Shown here in pieces: positions 10,158-20,285 of a stretch of 64,000 nt of DNA; positions within the stretch are counted from its first letter, which is position 1; each line of letters starts with the position of its first letter. The DNA is taken from contig OX375876.1 of the NCBI GenBank assembly GCA_947359465.1, forward strand, positions 70,934,998 through 70,998,997. The letters are read 5' to 3'. The notes beneath the pieces were generated by a model. That model ran no database searches. It saw nothing but the letters and a program-made list of their open reading frames with translations, and was not told the origin of the DNA. This DNA comes from Metellina segmentata (taxonomy: Eukaryota; Arthropoda; Arachnida; Araneae; Tetragnathidae). Made by a program: the position numbers and the translations under genes.

Positions 10158-12878
10158 GGTATCTGCCTACGTTCGGAGCACTTTTTTAAAAAAATGCATA
10201 ATTAAATTTAAAAAATTAGATTTTTTAATCAAGTTAAACTTAAGATCAACATATCTAATAATATTTTAACAATATTTCAATAATATATGAAATTACTGGC
10301 AAATTTGTGAAGATTTTAAACTAAATTTTGCACTTACGTTAACATGTCCTCACTTAATTTAACTGAAAATATTTCAATTTTACATGGCATAGAATGTTAT
10401 TTAAACTCTTAGCTACTAAATGAACTATAATATTGAAGATACTTTTGAAAATTGATTACTTTATGACAATTTTCGTAAAATAATGTAGTTTCTTTTTAAA
10501 AATCGCACACTTTATTGGATTTAAACACTTCATAAATTGTTAATTTTAATCCTAGAGCTTAGTTAATAGTTCATTTAGTAGATAATAATGTATGTATTGC
10601 TTTGACAAAATTTCATTAAGATACAACAAAAACTTCAGGAGTAGCAAGTGTTAACGTAAACATAAATAACCAAAAAACAAGTTTTGTAGAAAATGAATTT
10701 AAAGATTTCGTTTAAAGAAAAGTAACACTCAGCATTTGAAGAAAAACTCAAAACTCCCCAGATTTATATGTCAGTCCTTCCTTAAGTTCATAGTTTGATA
10801 ATCTAGATTTTCTTAAGCCCCTTTTTCTCTTTCGGCCTATTTTTACAGAGACCAATGACTGTCGCTTCGATGCCTTTACTCTCTCGTTATCGAGGGAGAA
10901 ATAGTTTTTATGCATTTCTGGGTCTATCTGAATATTTAGCTTTTCAAATACAGGTAATAGACCTAACAACCCAGAATTGAATAACAGCACAGCAATGTTT
11001 GCCCCCAAAGTCAGTGTTTGCAGTTCTACAAAGGTTTCCTTTGGAAGGATGCTCCATATAACATTGTTTAAACTCTCGTTATTATTTTGTGTCTTTCCAT
11101 GAAGGCATTTCGAAAGGAGAGATTGATCACACAAACTCATATATGTAGGTTTTACAAGGTTCATCACTGACTCAGGAAGACCAGGAGATTTATCATTAAC
11201 AGTTTTTCCACAATGCATTGCCCTTTGAAATTTACACCAGCTGTCTGGTCCGTGTGGGCACTGGCCATGGTAGGATTTCTTAGCATTAGAGCAACAGTGG
11301 AAAAAAGCAGCTATCACAGCTGATTGCATGCCCTGCAGGTTGCCACTGTTGCTTCGTATAGCTATGCCATAGTAATTTTGCAATTTATTAATAAAATTGT
11401 CTGTCAGTTTACCTTTCCCCCCTAAACCTTTCTTCATCTTTTTCAGTTTGCGAAGCCGAGATCCTACCCGCTTCTGGACATGCCCTATGCATTCCAGTTT
11501 CAAAACCGTATTTTTGCCATAAATATCCCTGACTACCTCATGTCCCTTTGAATCACCATCTCCATAATACTCGGTATATTGTAGATTTCGGTTGGGGACA
11601 GATCTTTCAAACATCCTAAATGATCCAACCGACTCCATGCTAGAGGAGGATCCCTGGTGATTTGAGCAGGAGTGGATGGGAGCATTCTTATCTGTAGCAC
11701 ATATTCTACAGTATTGCGATAGCACTTCGATATCCAACACTTTGCCGGTATCAATGGATATGGCAGATACACATCCATTTAGCGATGAATATCCCCGCCT
11801 CTGCCATGTTCCATCGACTGATACACCACAGGTGCTTCCTTTCTTGGTTTTGACTTCTGCTGCAGCTTTAGTCATGTTTTCTACAGAGACTAATTTGATA
11901 ACGTTCAAAAGTTGAAGATCGTGTCTTCTAAAAGCAGCTTTAGAAAGAAATGGCAAATTTAAGGTATAAAGCAATTTTCTTCCAGCTGAACAACCTTTGC
12001 CAATAAGCCTCAATCCAAAAACAAGAAGGGAATTTATGATATTGTGCTTGTCATGTTTTGAAGTGGTGCAAAATGCTCTGACATACCCGCAAGTGCAAGT
12101 TATGCACATGTTTGAAGACAGTCCAAACTTTGAGTCTTCCATAAGTTGAAGGCCAGGATTCAAACACACTGGGCAGCAGAGATCAGCAATTATAGATATT
12201 AATATTGATATATCAAATATCCTGTTGCCATTCATTTTCACATCCTCTTGAATTTTAGAATTTGCAGCAGTAATAGCCAATTTTGAAGAGCTGGCAGTCT
12301 TCAGATTTTCGTCAGCACTCACAGTCGTTTTGGTGAAGCGATTGCCATAAAAATTTCGCTTTTTTCTCCTCACAGTACTTTGTTTAGGCATTATTAATGT
12401 CAAGATGAAATTTATTTAGTAAAATCTCAAAATTAGCTGAACAGAATATTACAGAAACAAGAGCAATACCACACGGAGCGTAATCTAAAGTTTGAAAACA
12501 AACAACAATCTAAAAGCTATTAATATTGCCAATCCAAGAAAAGAAATATTGCAAAAAAGTGTTGCCAGATGTAGTTGAAATATTTAAAAATAATTATTTT
12601 GAGGTTTACTCATCGTTTAAAACCTTAAAAGCAAATAAAAACGTAAAACCCCCATTGAAAACAAAACCATATGACTGTGTTTACCAAAATTTCGAACACT
12701 TCCGGTATGAAAATTTTCACTTTTGTTTTACTAAATTCACTATAACTTCCGTTCTACTAATCATAGAAACAAAAGTAATACATTTCTAGAAAGGTAAAAG
12801 TTCAATCTTTCAAAAATTGCAAAAAAAGACAAATTGATTTTTTGGCAGAAAATGACCATTTCAACGTAGGCAGATACC
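10158..12878 (-). mobile_element. Inner TTAA-inserting element with intact transposase frame
   Basis: The 16-bp termini GGTATCTGCCTACGTT (10158-10173) and AACGTAGGCAGATACC (12863-12878) are perfect inverted repeats. Both are flanked directly by TTAA (10154-10157 and 12879-12882). The 2721-bp element contains one long minus-strand transposase frame with AT-rich flanks and no other gene. It is inserted in the outer element. Perfect termini and an unbroken 551-codon frame suggest it is the youngest and possibly still autonomous element here. TTAA duplication is unlike the 8-11-bp duplications of classical Mutator elements. Confidence 0.82.
10748..12403 (-). CDS. Mutator-like transposase (551 codons, apparently intact)
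   Basis: I recognise the arthropod 'Mutator-like transposase' domain family (Pfam Mutator, PF20700, from memory). Visible features: a basic N-terminus; a Cys-rich motif CCPVC...CITCTCG at residues 76-106, probably zinc-binding; DGTW at 197-200; GDGDSK at 281-286; GHVQKRVGSRLRKL around 307-320; CPHG...SWCKF at 382-392; and NNESLN at 441-446. D197, D282 or D284, and E443 are candidates for the DDE catalytic triad. The C-terminus is rich in K and R. The likelier start is the methionine at residue 5 (about 12391), because MPKQSTVRRKKRNF matches the family's usual beginning better. No introns, frameshifts or stops are visible. Confidence 0.85.
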   Translation of the reverse strand: MTLIMPKQSTVRRKKRNFYGNRFTKTTVSADENLKTASSSKLAITAANSKIQEDVKMNGNRIFDISILISIIADLCCPVCLNPGLQLMEDSKFGLSSNMCITCTCGYVRAFCTTSKHDKHNIINSLLVFGLRLIGKGCSAGRKLLYTLNLPFLSKAAFRRHDLQLLNVIKLVSVENMTKAAAEVKTKKGSTCGVSVDGTWQRRGYSSLNGCVSAISIDTGKVLDIEVLSQYCRICATDKNAPIHSCSNHQGSSSSMESVGSFRMFERSVPNRNLQYTEYYGDGDSKGHEVVRDIYGKNTVLKLECIGHVQKRVGSRLRKLKKMKKGLGGKGKLTDNFINKLQNYYGIAIRSNSGNLQGMQSAVIAAFFHCCSNAKKSYHGQCPHGPDSWCKFQRAMHCGKTVNDKSPGLPESVMNLVKPTYMSLCDQSLLSKCLHGKTQNNNESLNNVIWSILPKETFVELQTLTLGANIAVLLFNSGLLGLLPVFEKLNIQIDPEMHKNYFSLDNERVKASKRQSLVSVKIGRKRKRGLRKSRLSNYELKEGLTYKSGEF

Positions 12879-13662
12879 TTAAAACAAAAACTATGTAATT
12901 TGACACACAAAATTTTAAGATATATCAATTTTAAACATAGTCAAAACTGTGCCCTTTTTAAAATTTTATCTAAAAAATAATTAAAAAAAATCTATAAATC
13001 AGTTAGTTTAATTACAAAATATAATGTTGATCAACAAAAAAAATTTCAAGACAATGCCTTAAAAATTAAAGATTTTATAATTTTGGGTACCGGACCCCAT
13101 TAAATTTCATGCTCTTTAGTTTTAAAGGACACGTTTTGTCTTAGAATGATTGATGGCTAACGTGTTTCCAGACATTGTCTAACTTACTTTTGTGCCAAGA
13201 GTACATTTCATACACCTTACTTTTAGAGGATATGGTTTTAGTCTAAGAATAATTGATGGGCTAACGTGTTCTCAGGCATTGTGTCAGACCTATTCTTTTC
13301 CCCAGTGAACATTTCACGCAGTTTAGTTATAGAGCACATTGTTGGGAAGAATTCCCATCCACAAATGTTTAACTTTTTGTATGGATTTTGTGCATCATGT
13401 TTTGTTTTGAACTCAATAGTGATTTTACTTTATTTGATGAAACATTGGTTTTACTCTTTTTATACATTGTACAAAGGGCATTCCGTAAAAACTGAGAGTG
13501 AATTTTTTACGGAGTGGCAACACCGCGAAACTAAAAAATAGAAGTACAGTCAATTTTTTCAAACTGTTATCTGACAGTTATAAATATTCTAAACGAAGCA
13601 GACGATTTTATTTCCCTAGTTTTGTGCTTGTTTAAAGAACTGTTTTTATTTGCCTTACAGAA

Positions 13663-14339
13663 ATGGAGAAGAGTGATTCAATGTAAAAAAACGAAATGCG
13701 TTTTGCCATAAAATTTTGCTATCTTTTGGACAAAACAGCTCCAGATACAGTTAAGTTAATGAAAGAATTTTACAAAGACAAATGTTTTGGTGAGTTTACG
13801 ATTTTTAGATGGCATGGTGATTTAAAAAAAAGACGTTTGTCTGAAGAACTGGCTCCTAAGCCTGGCCGAACAGAAAGTGTTGTGAATGATTGAAATGTTA
13901 ACACTGTGTAGGCAATCTTGCAAGAAAATTGGTGAATGACATGTGAGGAGATAGCGGCATCAACTAACATTTCGATAACGTCGATATTTCGCATTCTACG
14001 CAACAATTTACACCTCCGCCATGTTTGTTCCAGATGGGTCCCTCATCACCTTACTAAAGAACAAATGCTAACAAGAATTCACCAATGTTGTGAGTGGAAA
14101 CAGATGCTTCAAAATGATCCGAATTTCCTAAAGACTGTAATAACAGGTGATGAAACTTGGGTGCATCATTTTGATCCCCATACCAAGTCCGCAACAAGTG
14201 TACGGAACTCAGCGATTCTCCGCTTCCGAAAAAGATCCGACAAACCAAATCTGCTGGAAAGGTCATGATGATTATTTTCTTTAATCATAAAGGTATAATC
14301 TATCAGAATGCTGTGCCTCCAAAAACTTATGTAAATGGT
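13663..14339 (+). pseudogene. mariner transposase, 5' part
   Basis: Starts MEKSDSM and hits a stop at codon 8. The frame then resumes through the helix-turn-helix region (TIFRWHGDLKKRRLSEE) and has further stops between 13890 and 13937. From 13936 it is open through WVPHHLTKEQ, the conserved mariner motif before the catalytic core, and GDETWVHHFDPHTK with the first catalytic aspartate. It continues to the LINE insertion point at 14339. The 3' part resumes at 18415. Confidence 0.9.
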
Positions 14340-14374
14340 TGTTGTTGTTGCACATCCCCCTGGTGTAGGAAAGC

Positions 14375-15268
14375 CTACACCAGGTCCAGAAGGCCCCGTC
14401 GTGCCAGATCCCCATATACCTGCAAAAAGTCCTGATCAACCAACAGCTGCTTATACGAAGCGCCAAGACAGAGAAGAAGGTGATCAGGACTGGCAGGTAG
14501 GGAACAGGAACAAGGAGGGAAAATTCTCTCCCCGTTCTGAAATTTGATACTTTTAAGATGGCCACTTCGAAATCTGGCCATGGCCGATTGAAAAGGCCGA
14601 GGGCCACAGCATGTGATTGAGAGTCCAGGGTGATTGCCAGCATACCAATGGTGGGATGGCGTACGGCGCCACAAGGAAAGCAAACGTTGTTTTCCCAGGG
14701 AGTGGACCTCAGTGGGAGTGAGGCGATTCAAACAGTCCATAGGGAGATCACAGCCATTCTTGGCGAGTACATCGGCTGTCTCGTTTCCATAAACCCCGAT
14801 ATGCGATGGAATCCATTGGAGGCTTATTGGTGTTTTCAGGCCAATCTCGCAGAGAAGCTTCAGAATATCCTGGTCTGGGATGTCAAAAATTTGTGGCCAA
14901 TTTTTGAAATACTGTATAGCACTCCTACTATCAGTCAAAATCCAAATACAATTTTTATCAGTGGACTGTGCATAATTAAGGGCTGCACCAATTGCTATGA
15001 TCTCCGATCTAAAGACTGAACAATGGTCAGGGTTTCGGATGCTGCATTTGACCTTGTCCTCAGCGCTGTTGATGAAAACACCACTCCCGGTTCTACCGTC
15101 TTCAAGTTTGCTACCGTCCGTATAGATGACCAATGCATCAGAAGGGATGCTATTGACAACCTCCAGGGCCAACTGTTTCAAAAGGTCTGGGTGATCCGTC
15201 TGTTTATTGGCATGAGTCTTCAGTTCATCATTAAAACTGACATTCTCAAGGGACACCGTCGGAGGCAA
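14375..15268 (-). pseudogene. LINE RNase H domain, out of frame with the RT
   Basis: Shows the RNase H catalytic blocks in order: IYTDGSK, RSEIIAI, ILTDSRSA and GNETADVLAK, giving D, E, D and D. A cysteine/histidine-bearing C-terminal region (FPPCSCSLPASPDHLLLCLG) matches the tail usually following RNase H in such LINEs. There is no ATG at the start; the frame overlaps the end of the EN-RT frame by about 50 bp. That suggests a single frameshift split an originally continuous protein, though a programmed shift cannot be excluded. Confidence 0.82.
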
Positions 15269-18200
15269 GCAGTTAAAAGTGGTCGAAGGAATAACCTCAC
15301 AAAATCAATAAAACCCTCCTTCCTCACAAATTCCATCGGGGTGTCTCTCTTTAAACGCTGATTACTCCTCCACTTCAAAGTGAATTCAGCAGTCCTGTTA
15401 AAATCACCAAGACTTGACAATTTATTAAAATATTTAAAAGAACCAATCCTATATCTCGTAGTCAGAGGTAAAATGTCAGCTTCGTATAGGACCACTTCAC
15501 TAGGGCAGCTATTCCTTAACCCAGTGATTATTCTTGCTGCACTCAATTGTACTCTGTCCAAGATCTTTAAGTTAGAAGCAGAAGCCGTTTGAAATACCTG
15601 GTAACCATACTCAAGAATGGGACGCACGAGGGAACAAAAAGTAAGTCTGAGAGTGGAAGCATCAGCTCCCCAGTCTCTACCTGAAATATACTTCAAAATC
15701 TGTAGACGCTTTCTAGCTTTATCTGCTATTTTCTCTATATGTTTCCTACAGTTTATCTCAGGATCCAATGTAAAACCCAAGTAAATTGGATATTTGTCAC
15801 AGTCCAGTAACTGATTAGAAAAGTACACTGCAGGAGAATAATTGTAGAGGTGTCTATTAGTGGTGAAGAAGCTACTAACTGATTTTGAGGGATTGAAGTT
15901 TAACCTGTGAGAGTTTGAGAAATCACGGACAGCTTCTAAGGATCCGTTTAGATTAGATTCCAGTTTTCCTATGTCTGAACCACTAGACCACAACACAATG
16001 TCATCTGCAAAGATGCCAATCTGGCATGGTGATACAATTTTTTCAATTCCTGCAATAAACATGGAAAACAGGGTAGGACTGAGTACGGAACCCTGAGGGA
16101 TTCCCTGATACAACCTGTAAAATCCTGATTGCTTATTTTGAAAGTTTACGCAAAAATTTCTGTGATTTAGAAAGTTTGAGATCCATGGGAGAGCTCTACC
16201 TTTGATGTTAAAGTCATTGTAACACTTGTTAAGTAATTTATACTTCCAAACCCTGTCAAATGCCTTAGATAGATCTAGAAAAACCGCCAAAGTATGTTTT
16301 GTGGGTTTGCAATTTTGGGCATCTCTAACACTTTGACTGAAGAACAGAATCTGGTCCATTGTGCCATGGCCTCTTCTAAACGCATATTGCTCTGGTGGAA
16401 TCAAGTTATTTGACAAAAGGTGGTGTGTCAATCTTCTCAAAATTATCCTTTCTATAAGTTTACATATAATACAGGTGAGAGAGATTGGACGGTAACTGTC
16501 AACAGAACTGGCTTTCTTGTTGGGTTTACGAATGGGGATGACTATGGCCGATTTCCATTGCCTTGGAAGTTTCCCAGTTGACCAAGACAAATTGAAGAGA
16601 TGAAGCAGCCTACTTTTGCCTAGAAAACCCAGATGGCTTAGGAATTGACCATGAATTCCATCCGGACCTGGTGACTTGGTCAGATTTTGGTGTTGAAGAG
16701 CGTAAGATAGTTCATCTGCTGTGAAATCATCATCAAATAAAGGGTTCTCTGTCCTCAAATCTCGGCAGGATTTCACTAGGTTTCTTGTAATTCTGGACAG
16801 CCTTTTGTCCGATCTACTGAATGTCACTCTGCTCGCCTTAGCATAATGCTTGGCCAAAGTCTCGGCTGCCTCTTGGTCGTTTACAGCTGTTGAACCGTCA
16901 TCCCCAACGACAGTGTTGGTATCTTTATTATTGACCGGCATTTTAACAAGACATTTTGTCAATTTCCACAGCCTTGAATCTGGGGTTCTGTGGTCTAAGT
17001 TTCTACATGTGTCCTGCCAGTTAGTACGCTTTATCTCAACATAGCGTCTTTTGATTTCAGCATTTAATTTGTTTAGTTCAATCTTTTTGTCCATACGAGA
17101 ACTCAGAGCTACCTCCCCATGAAGTTCCGATCTCCTTTGGATGAGCGATTGGACGGGGTCGCTCGCGTGAATAAATAAACGCTTCTTCCCTTTACACTTT
17201 CCACGAGGAATGGAGGCCTTTGCGACTTTTTTCATTATGAACTTAAGGCCAGACCATTCTCTCTCCAGGTCCTCTGATGGAGAGCTCTGAGCGAACATCT
17301 CCTCTGACAATTTTTCAAATAAAGACCAATCGGCTCTACGAAAGTTCCAGGGGAGCCTACTATCTCCATGGTAGTTCACTTTAAAGTCGATTTCTATAAG
17401 TATTGGAAGGTGGTCACTTCCCACCTCGGCTAGAACTCTCCATGATGAATAAGGAAACAAGCCGGGACTGATCATAGAGATATCTAGAGCGTCAGTCGAA
17501 TTATAACTATGCGAGTGATAGGTATGGCATCCATCATTTAGAAAAAGGAAAGCTTTGTCATTTGCCAAATTTACAAGCTCAGTCCCTCTATTGTTAGTGG
17601 TAGGGGATCCCCACTCAGCATGTTTTGCATTTAGGTCTCCGAGAACAAGTGTGTTGTCTCCAAGAAAACCTTCAATCATATCAGTCGGAAGTCCTAAATT
17701 ATTGGGAGGGTGGTAGGTATTTATAATGTCTATATTACGATCCTTGGAGAGAATCCTCAATCCCTGATATTCCAAGGCACCTGATGGCTCGATGGCGTCG
17801 GGAATGGTTTTAAAATGCACATTTCTCGCAAGGAACATAAGGCCACCACCTCCCGCAGTTCTATTTTTTCGTAGTACACTATATCCCTTAACACTGAACT
17901 GCCGCGTCTCTCCGAGCTTAGTTTCTTGGAGTGCTATTACATCTACTCGGTATTTGTCTGCCAAATCTAAAATCTGATCAAGTTTAAGCCTAGTTGCTGG
18001 AGTACTAAGACCATTGATATTACACTGGATGATACGAAGATTCTTTGTAGAGTTATTATAATTGTGGGGAGACTGTAATCTACTTTTCGGACGAGACCCT
18101 CTGCCTAAATCCCGAACGCGTCCCGGATTATCCTGCGAGACGGACGATGCAGTATGAGAATCATAATACGACTGGTCCATCTGGCTAAGGGTGATTTGCA

Positions 18201-18297
18201 GCTTCTTTTTGTTTAGAGGAACCACTAGGGCAGAAGACTGACTTGACCTCTGAGTACGCCTGCAGCCGTTAGCTGAGCATAATGGAACGGCCTTCAC
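15220..18297 (-). CDS. LINE endonuclease / reverse transcriptase (1025 codons)
   Basis: The N-terminal ~310 residues form an AP-like endonuclease: IIQCNINGL, LQETKLGETR near residue 124, GDLNAKHAEWGS near 229 and GSDHLPI near 296. The reverse transcriptase spans about 540-850, with SPGPDGIHGQ, YRPISLTCIICKLIERI, FLDLSKAFDRVW, QGIPQGSVLSP and the catalytic FADD near residue 760. The called start is a GTG; the frame is open about 100 bp further upstream and no convincing ATG was seen, in line with 5' loss. The frame ends 50 bp into the RNase H region. Long uninterrupted frame, so a fairly recent insertion. Confidence 0.9.
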   Translation of the reverse strand: MKAVPLCSANGCRRTQRSSQSSALVVPLNKKKLQITLSQMDQSYYDSHTASSVSQDNPGRVRDLGRGSRPKSRLQSPHNYNNSTKNLRIIQCNINGLSTPATRLKLDQILDLADKYRVDVIALQETKLGETRQFSVKGYSVLRKNRTAGGGGLMFLARNVHFKTIPDAIEPSGALEYQGLRILSKDRNIDIINTYHPPNNLGLPTDMIEGFLGDNTLVLGDLNAKHAEWGSPTTNNRGTELVNLANDKAFLFLNDGCHTYHSHSYNSTDALDISMISPGLFPYSSWRVLAEVGSDHLPILIEIDFKVNYHGDSRLPWNFRRADWSLFEKLSEEMFAQSSPSEDLEREWSGLKFIMKKVAKASIPRGKCKGKKRLFIHASDPVQSLIQRRSELHGEVALSSRMDKKIELNKLNAEIKRRYVEIKRTNWQDTCRNLDHRTPDSRLWKLTKCLVKMPVNNKDTNTVVGDDGSTAVNDQEAAETLAKHYAKASRVTFSRSDKRLSRITRNLVKSCRDLRTENPLFDDDFTADELSYALQHQNLTKSPGPDGIHGQFLSHLGFLGKSRLLHLFNLSWSTGKLPRQWKSAIVIPIRKPNKKASSVDSYRPISLTCIICKLIERIILRRLTHHLLSNNLIPPEQYAFRRGHGTMDQILFFSQSVRDAQNCKPTKHTLAVFLDLSKAFDRVWKYKLLNKCYNDFNIKGRALPWISNFLNHRNFCVNFQNKQSGFYRLYQGIPQGSVLSPTLFSMFIAGIEKIVSPCQIGIFADDIVLWSSGSDIGKLESNLNGSLEAVRDFSNSHRLNFNPSKSVSSFFTTNRHLYNYSPAVYFSNQLLDCDKYPIYLGFTLDPEINCRKHIEKIADKARKRLQILKYISGRDWGADASTLRLTFCSLVRPILEYGYQVFQTASASNLKILDRVQLSAARIITGLRNSCPSEVVLYEADILPLTTRYRIGSFKYFNKLSSLGDFNRTAEFTLKWRSNQRLKRDTPMEFVRKEGFIDFVRLFLRPLLTACLRRCPLRMSVLMMN

Positions 18298-18414
18298 GCC
18301 TTGGGTGACCCTACCAGGAGAAAATTCTCCCGACGTACTTCGTCCGTTCCGCCCAGGGGCACCCCCTCGCCACTATGAGGCCGACTGCAGGACTTGAGGG
18401 GGTATGTATTGGGG

Positions 18415-18777
18415 TATGTAAATGGTGAATATTATATTTCAGTTTTGAAAATTTTGAGACAACACATATCGAGAAAGCGACATGAACTGGTAGGGAATTG
18501 GACATTACATCACGATAATGCTCGCCCGCATGTCGCTACTTCTGTTCAACAATATCTTAGTAAATGCAATATTAAAGTTATGCCACATCCCCCTTACAAT
18601 CCAAATCTCGCACCATGCGATTTCTGGCTATTTCCGACGTTGAAGGAGAAGCACAGAGGTAGAAAATTTAATACAGATTCTGAAGTTATTTCAGCAGTGC
18701 AGGGTTCTTTGAAACAGCTTCCAGTAAAAGGCTTCTCTACTTGTTTTGAAAAGTGGATTGAACGATGGGACCGTTGA
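18415..18777 (+). pseudogene. mariner transposase, 3' part
   Basis: Continues the protein interrupted at 14339. Carries HHDNARPHVA and PYNPNLAPCDFWLF, the second and third catalytic aspartate blocks of the mariner D,D34D triad, and ends at a TGA. This half has no internal stop. The C-terminal WIERWDR ending is typical of the family. Confidence 0.9.
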
Positions 18778-18887
18778 ATATCATCTGAGGGAAGGTATTT
18801 TGAAAAAGAATGATGCAGTTTTTTCTGTAAATATATTTTTTGATTTTTTATGATTTTTCTCTCAGTTTTTATGGAATGCACTTTGTA

Positions 18888-19969
18888 TTTGTTTTTAGTG
18901 ATTCTACACTGCTCTTAAATATTTTAAACTTTTGATTGCCTCTTTTGCAGCCAGGGCTAGATTGGATCTCATTGGAACTCAAGCGTTCAAGCTTCACCTA
19001 GTGCACTTGGTAAGGTGCTTTAGTAGTTAGATCAAAGATGAGGCATGCGAACGTATCCTATTTTACAGTACCGGAGAGAACGTTTGACAAGATTGTGTAT
19101 CTACCAGTTGATTGTTACTGTTTTTTAATAGTTTTTATTTGATGACAGTTGCTGTTATAATGTTTAGAAGACACCAAGAAACGGAGGGAAAAACTTCAGA
19201 CTCACGTAATAAAACTATTTATCAAATTTTTATAAACTTTTGACTTCATCTAATTAAACAAGTTTTCTCATAATTTTTCTTGTATTTATCCTATTATTTA
19301 TAGTTTTGTAATATTTCAAATTTAGTACCCTGAGTTAGGCCCAATGAATTCCAAGATGATTCAGGGACATCAAATAATAAACAAACAACCCGGTAGAGGT
19401 TAATAGTATATAAACAGATGAGAGAGAATAAATCAGATAAATTTATATGAAAACCCGAGTCTTTATAGAAAGTTATAAAAGTTAACAAATCCTCTATTAA
19501 TTGATATAATATTTTAATTTCATCGCTTAATATCATTACTTTTCACCTAAAACGATAAATTCAAAAGCACCTGCTAGTCTTATTATTGATGCAAGCAAAC
19601 AAGTCTTATATTGATTGATGAACTACTATGAAGTTATACATTGCTATATGTTCTTATTTCTGCACATGTCTGATACAAAGAGGACACGGTATTGTGCTGC
19701 GGGTTATGGTTTAGTAAACATAGGCTCTTTTAAAAATCCAACTCAACTACTATATTTTTGAAATACTTTACTGTTTAACTTCGTATGTTCAAGCGTACAG
19801 ATTATATACTAACTATAAATAATAACACGTTTACTTGAAAATTGTGATTTTTTTCATTCCCTGAACAAATAATTGATGCAAGCAAATAAGTCTTGTATTG
19901 ATTGATGAACTGCTATGAAGCTATTCATTGCTATGTGTTCTTATTTGAGCTATATTATTGCTATACATA
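18888..19969. other. Spacer with an 86-bp direct repeat and an exon-like segment
   Basis: An ~86-bp direct repeat with several mismatches (ATTGATGCAAGCAAA...AAGTCTT) occurs at 19583-19668 and 19870-19955, just before the 5' LTR. Bases 18951-19009 are flanked by a pyrimidine tract with AG and by GTAAG and are open in one frame, so they could be a small exon, but no protein is recognised. Confidence 0.45.
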
Positions 19970-20261
19970 TGTCGTATACTCGACCCCCCATCCACCGCGG
20001 TACCTATACAGTGGCGACACTCTTAACGATGCTAGCGCAACATAGTACTAAATTCGGTACGAAGCCGTTACAGGAAGAGCGAAAGAGCGAAGTCACCAGC
20101 TACGAAACTCTCATCTACGCGTTCGTTTTGATGTCTCCTTCAGTTAGGCTTAACAGCCTAAAGCTGTATTCTCAATCGTAAAATATATGTTATTGATTTA
20201 AAACCGAGGTATTCTTTTGGTCTTCATTGATTAACACCCCTAGACATACCAAATCAGAACA
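19970..20261 (+). repeat. 5' LTR of LTR retrotransposon
   Basis: Shares near-identical sequence with 27550-27838: TGTCRTATACTCGACC at the start, CAGTGGCGACACTCTTA and TTTTGATGTCTCCTTCAGTT inside, and CAGAACATG at the end. If the LTR ends in CA at 20261, the next bases are TGG, as expected for a primer binding site. Target duplications outside the pair are not clear. Divergence between the LTRs suggests an old insertion. Confidence 0.82.
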
Positions 20262-20285
20262 TGGAGGATCAGCCGGATCTGTACA

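Larger units (their letters stand above)
8824..13098. mobile_element. Outer TTAA-inserting element with Mutator-like transposase remains
   Basis: Termini are imperfect inverted repeats, GGGGTCTAGTACCCAAAATC on the left and the inverse of GGGGTCCGGTACCCAAAAT on the right. TTAA flanks at 8820-8823 and, one A beyond the right end, 13100-13103. Removing everything between the two TTAA sites restores a continuous satellite unit. Without the inner insertion the element is about 1.55 kb. It holds only a C-terminal plus-strand remnant of a Mutator-like transposase, so it is a decayed or non-autonomous relative of its passenger. Confidence 0.75.
8576..13350 (+). repeat. ~100-bp satellite, five diverged units, split by nested transposons
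   Basis: Units begin with GATTGATG-like sequence at 8576, 8666, 8765, 13148 and about 13249, with periods of 90 to 101 bp. Shared motifs are CCCAGACATTGTCTC, GTACATTTCATGCTC and TTTAGAGGACA. The third unit is interrupted at a TTAA by the composite element 8824-13098 and resumes exactly after it. Moderately diverged, so not a recent array. Confidence 0.8.
14340..18414 (-). mobile_element. Non-LTR retrotransposon (EN-RT-RNase H LINE) inserted in mariner
   Basis: The insertion is bounded by the 12-bp target duplication TATGTAAATGGT at 14328-14339 and 18415-18426. Read on the minus strand, it runs from a short leader to a 3' end of (CAA)n, a tail type common in jockey/R1/I-like elements. It encodes an AP-type endonuclease and reverse transcriptase in one frame, then RNase H in another. 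No separate ORF1 is seen, so it may be 5'-truncated. The RNase H domain points to an I/LOA/R1-like group, not classical jockey; this is inference. Confidence 0.9.
13472..18885 (+). mobile_element. mariner transposon, split by a LINE
   Basis: Termini CAAAGGGCATTCCGTAAAAA on the left and the inverse of CAAAGTGCATTCCATAAAAA on the right, flanked by TA at 13470-13471 and 18886-18887. Subtracting the LINE insertion and its duplicated target leaves about 1327 bp, the normal length of a complete mariner. It follows the satellite by about 120 bp. The transposase has stop codons, so the element is dead. Confidence 0.9.

Noticed and set aside
14630..15361. Plus-strand frames antisense to the LINE
   Set aside because: Shadows of the RNase H and RT coding strand.
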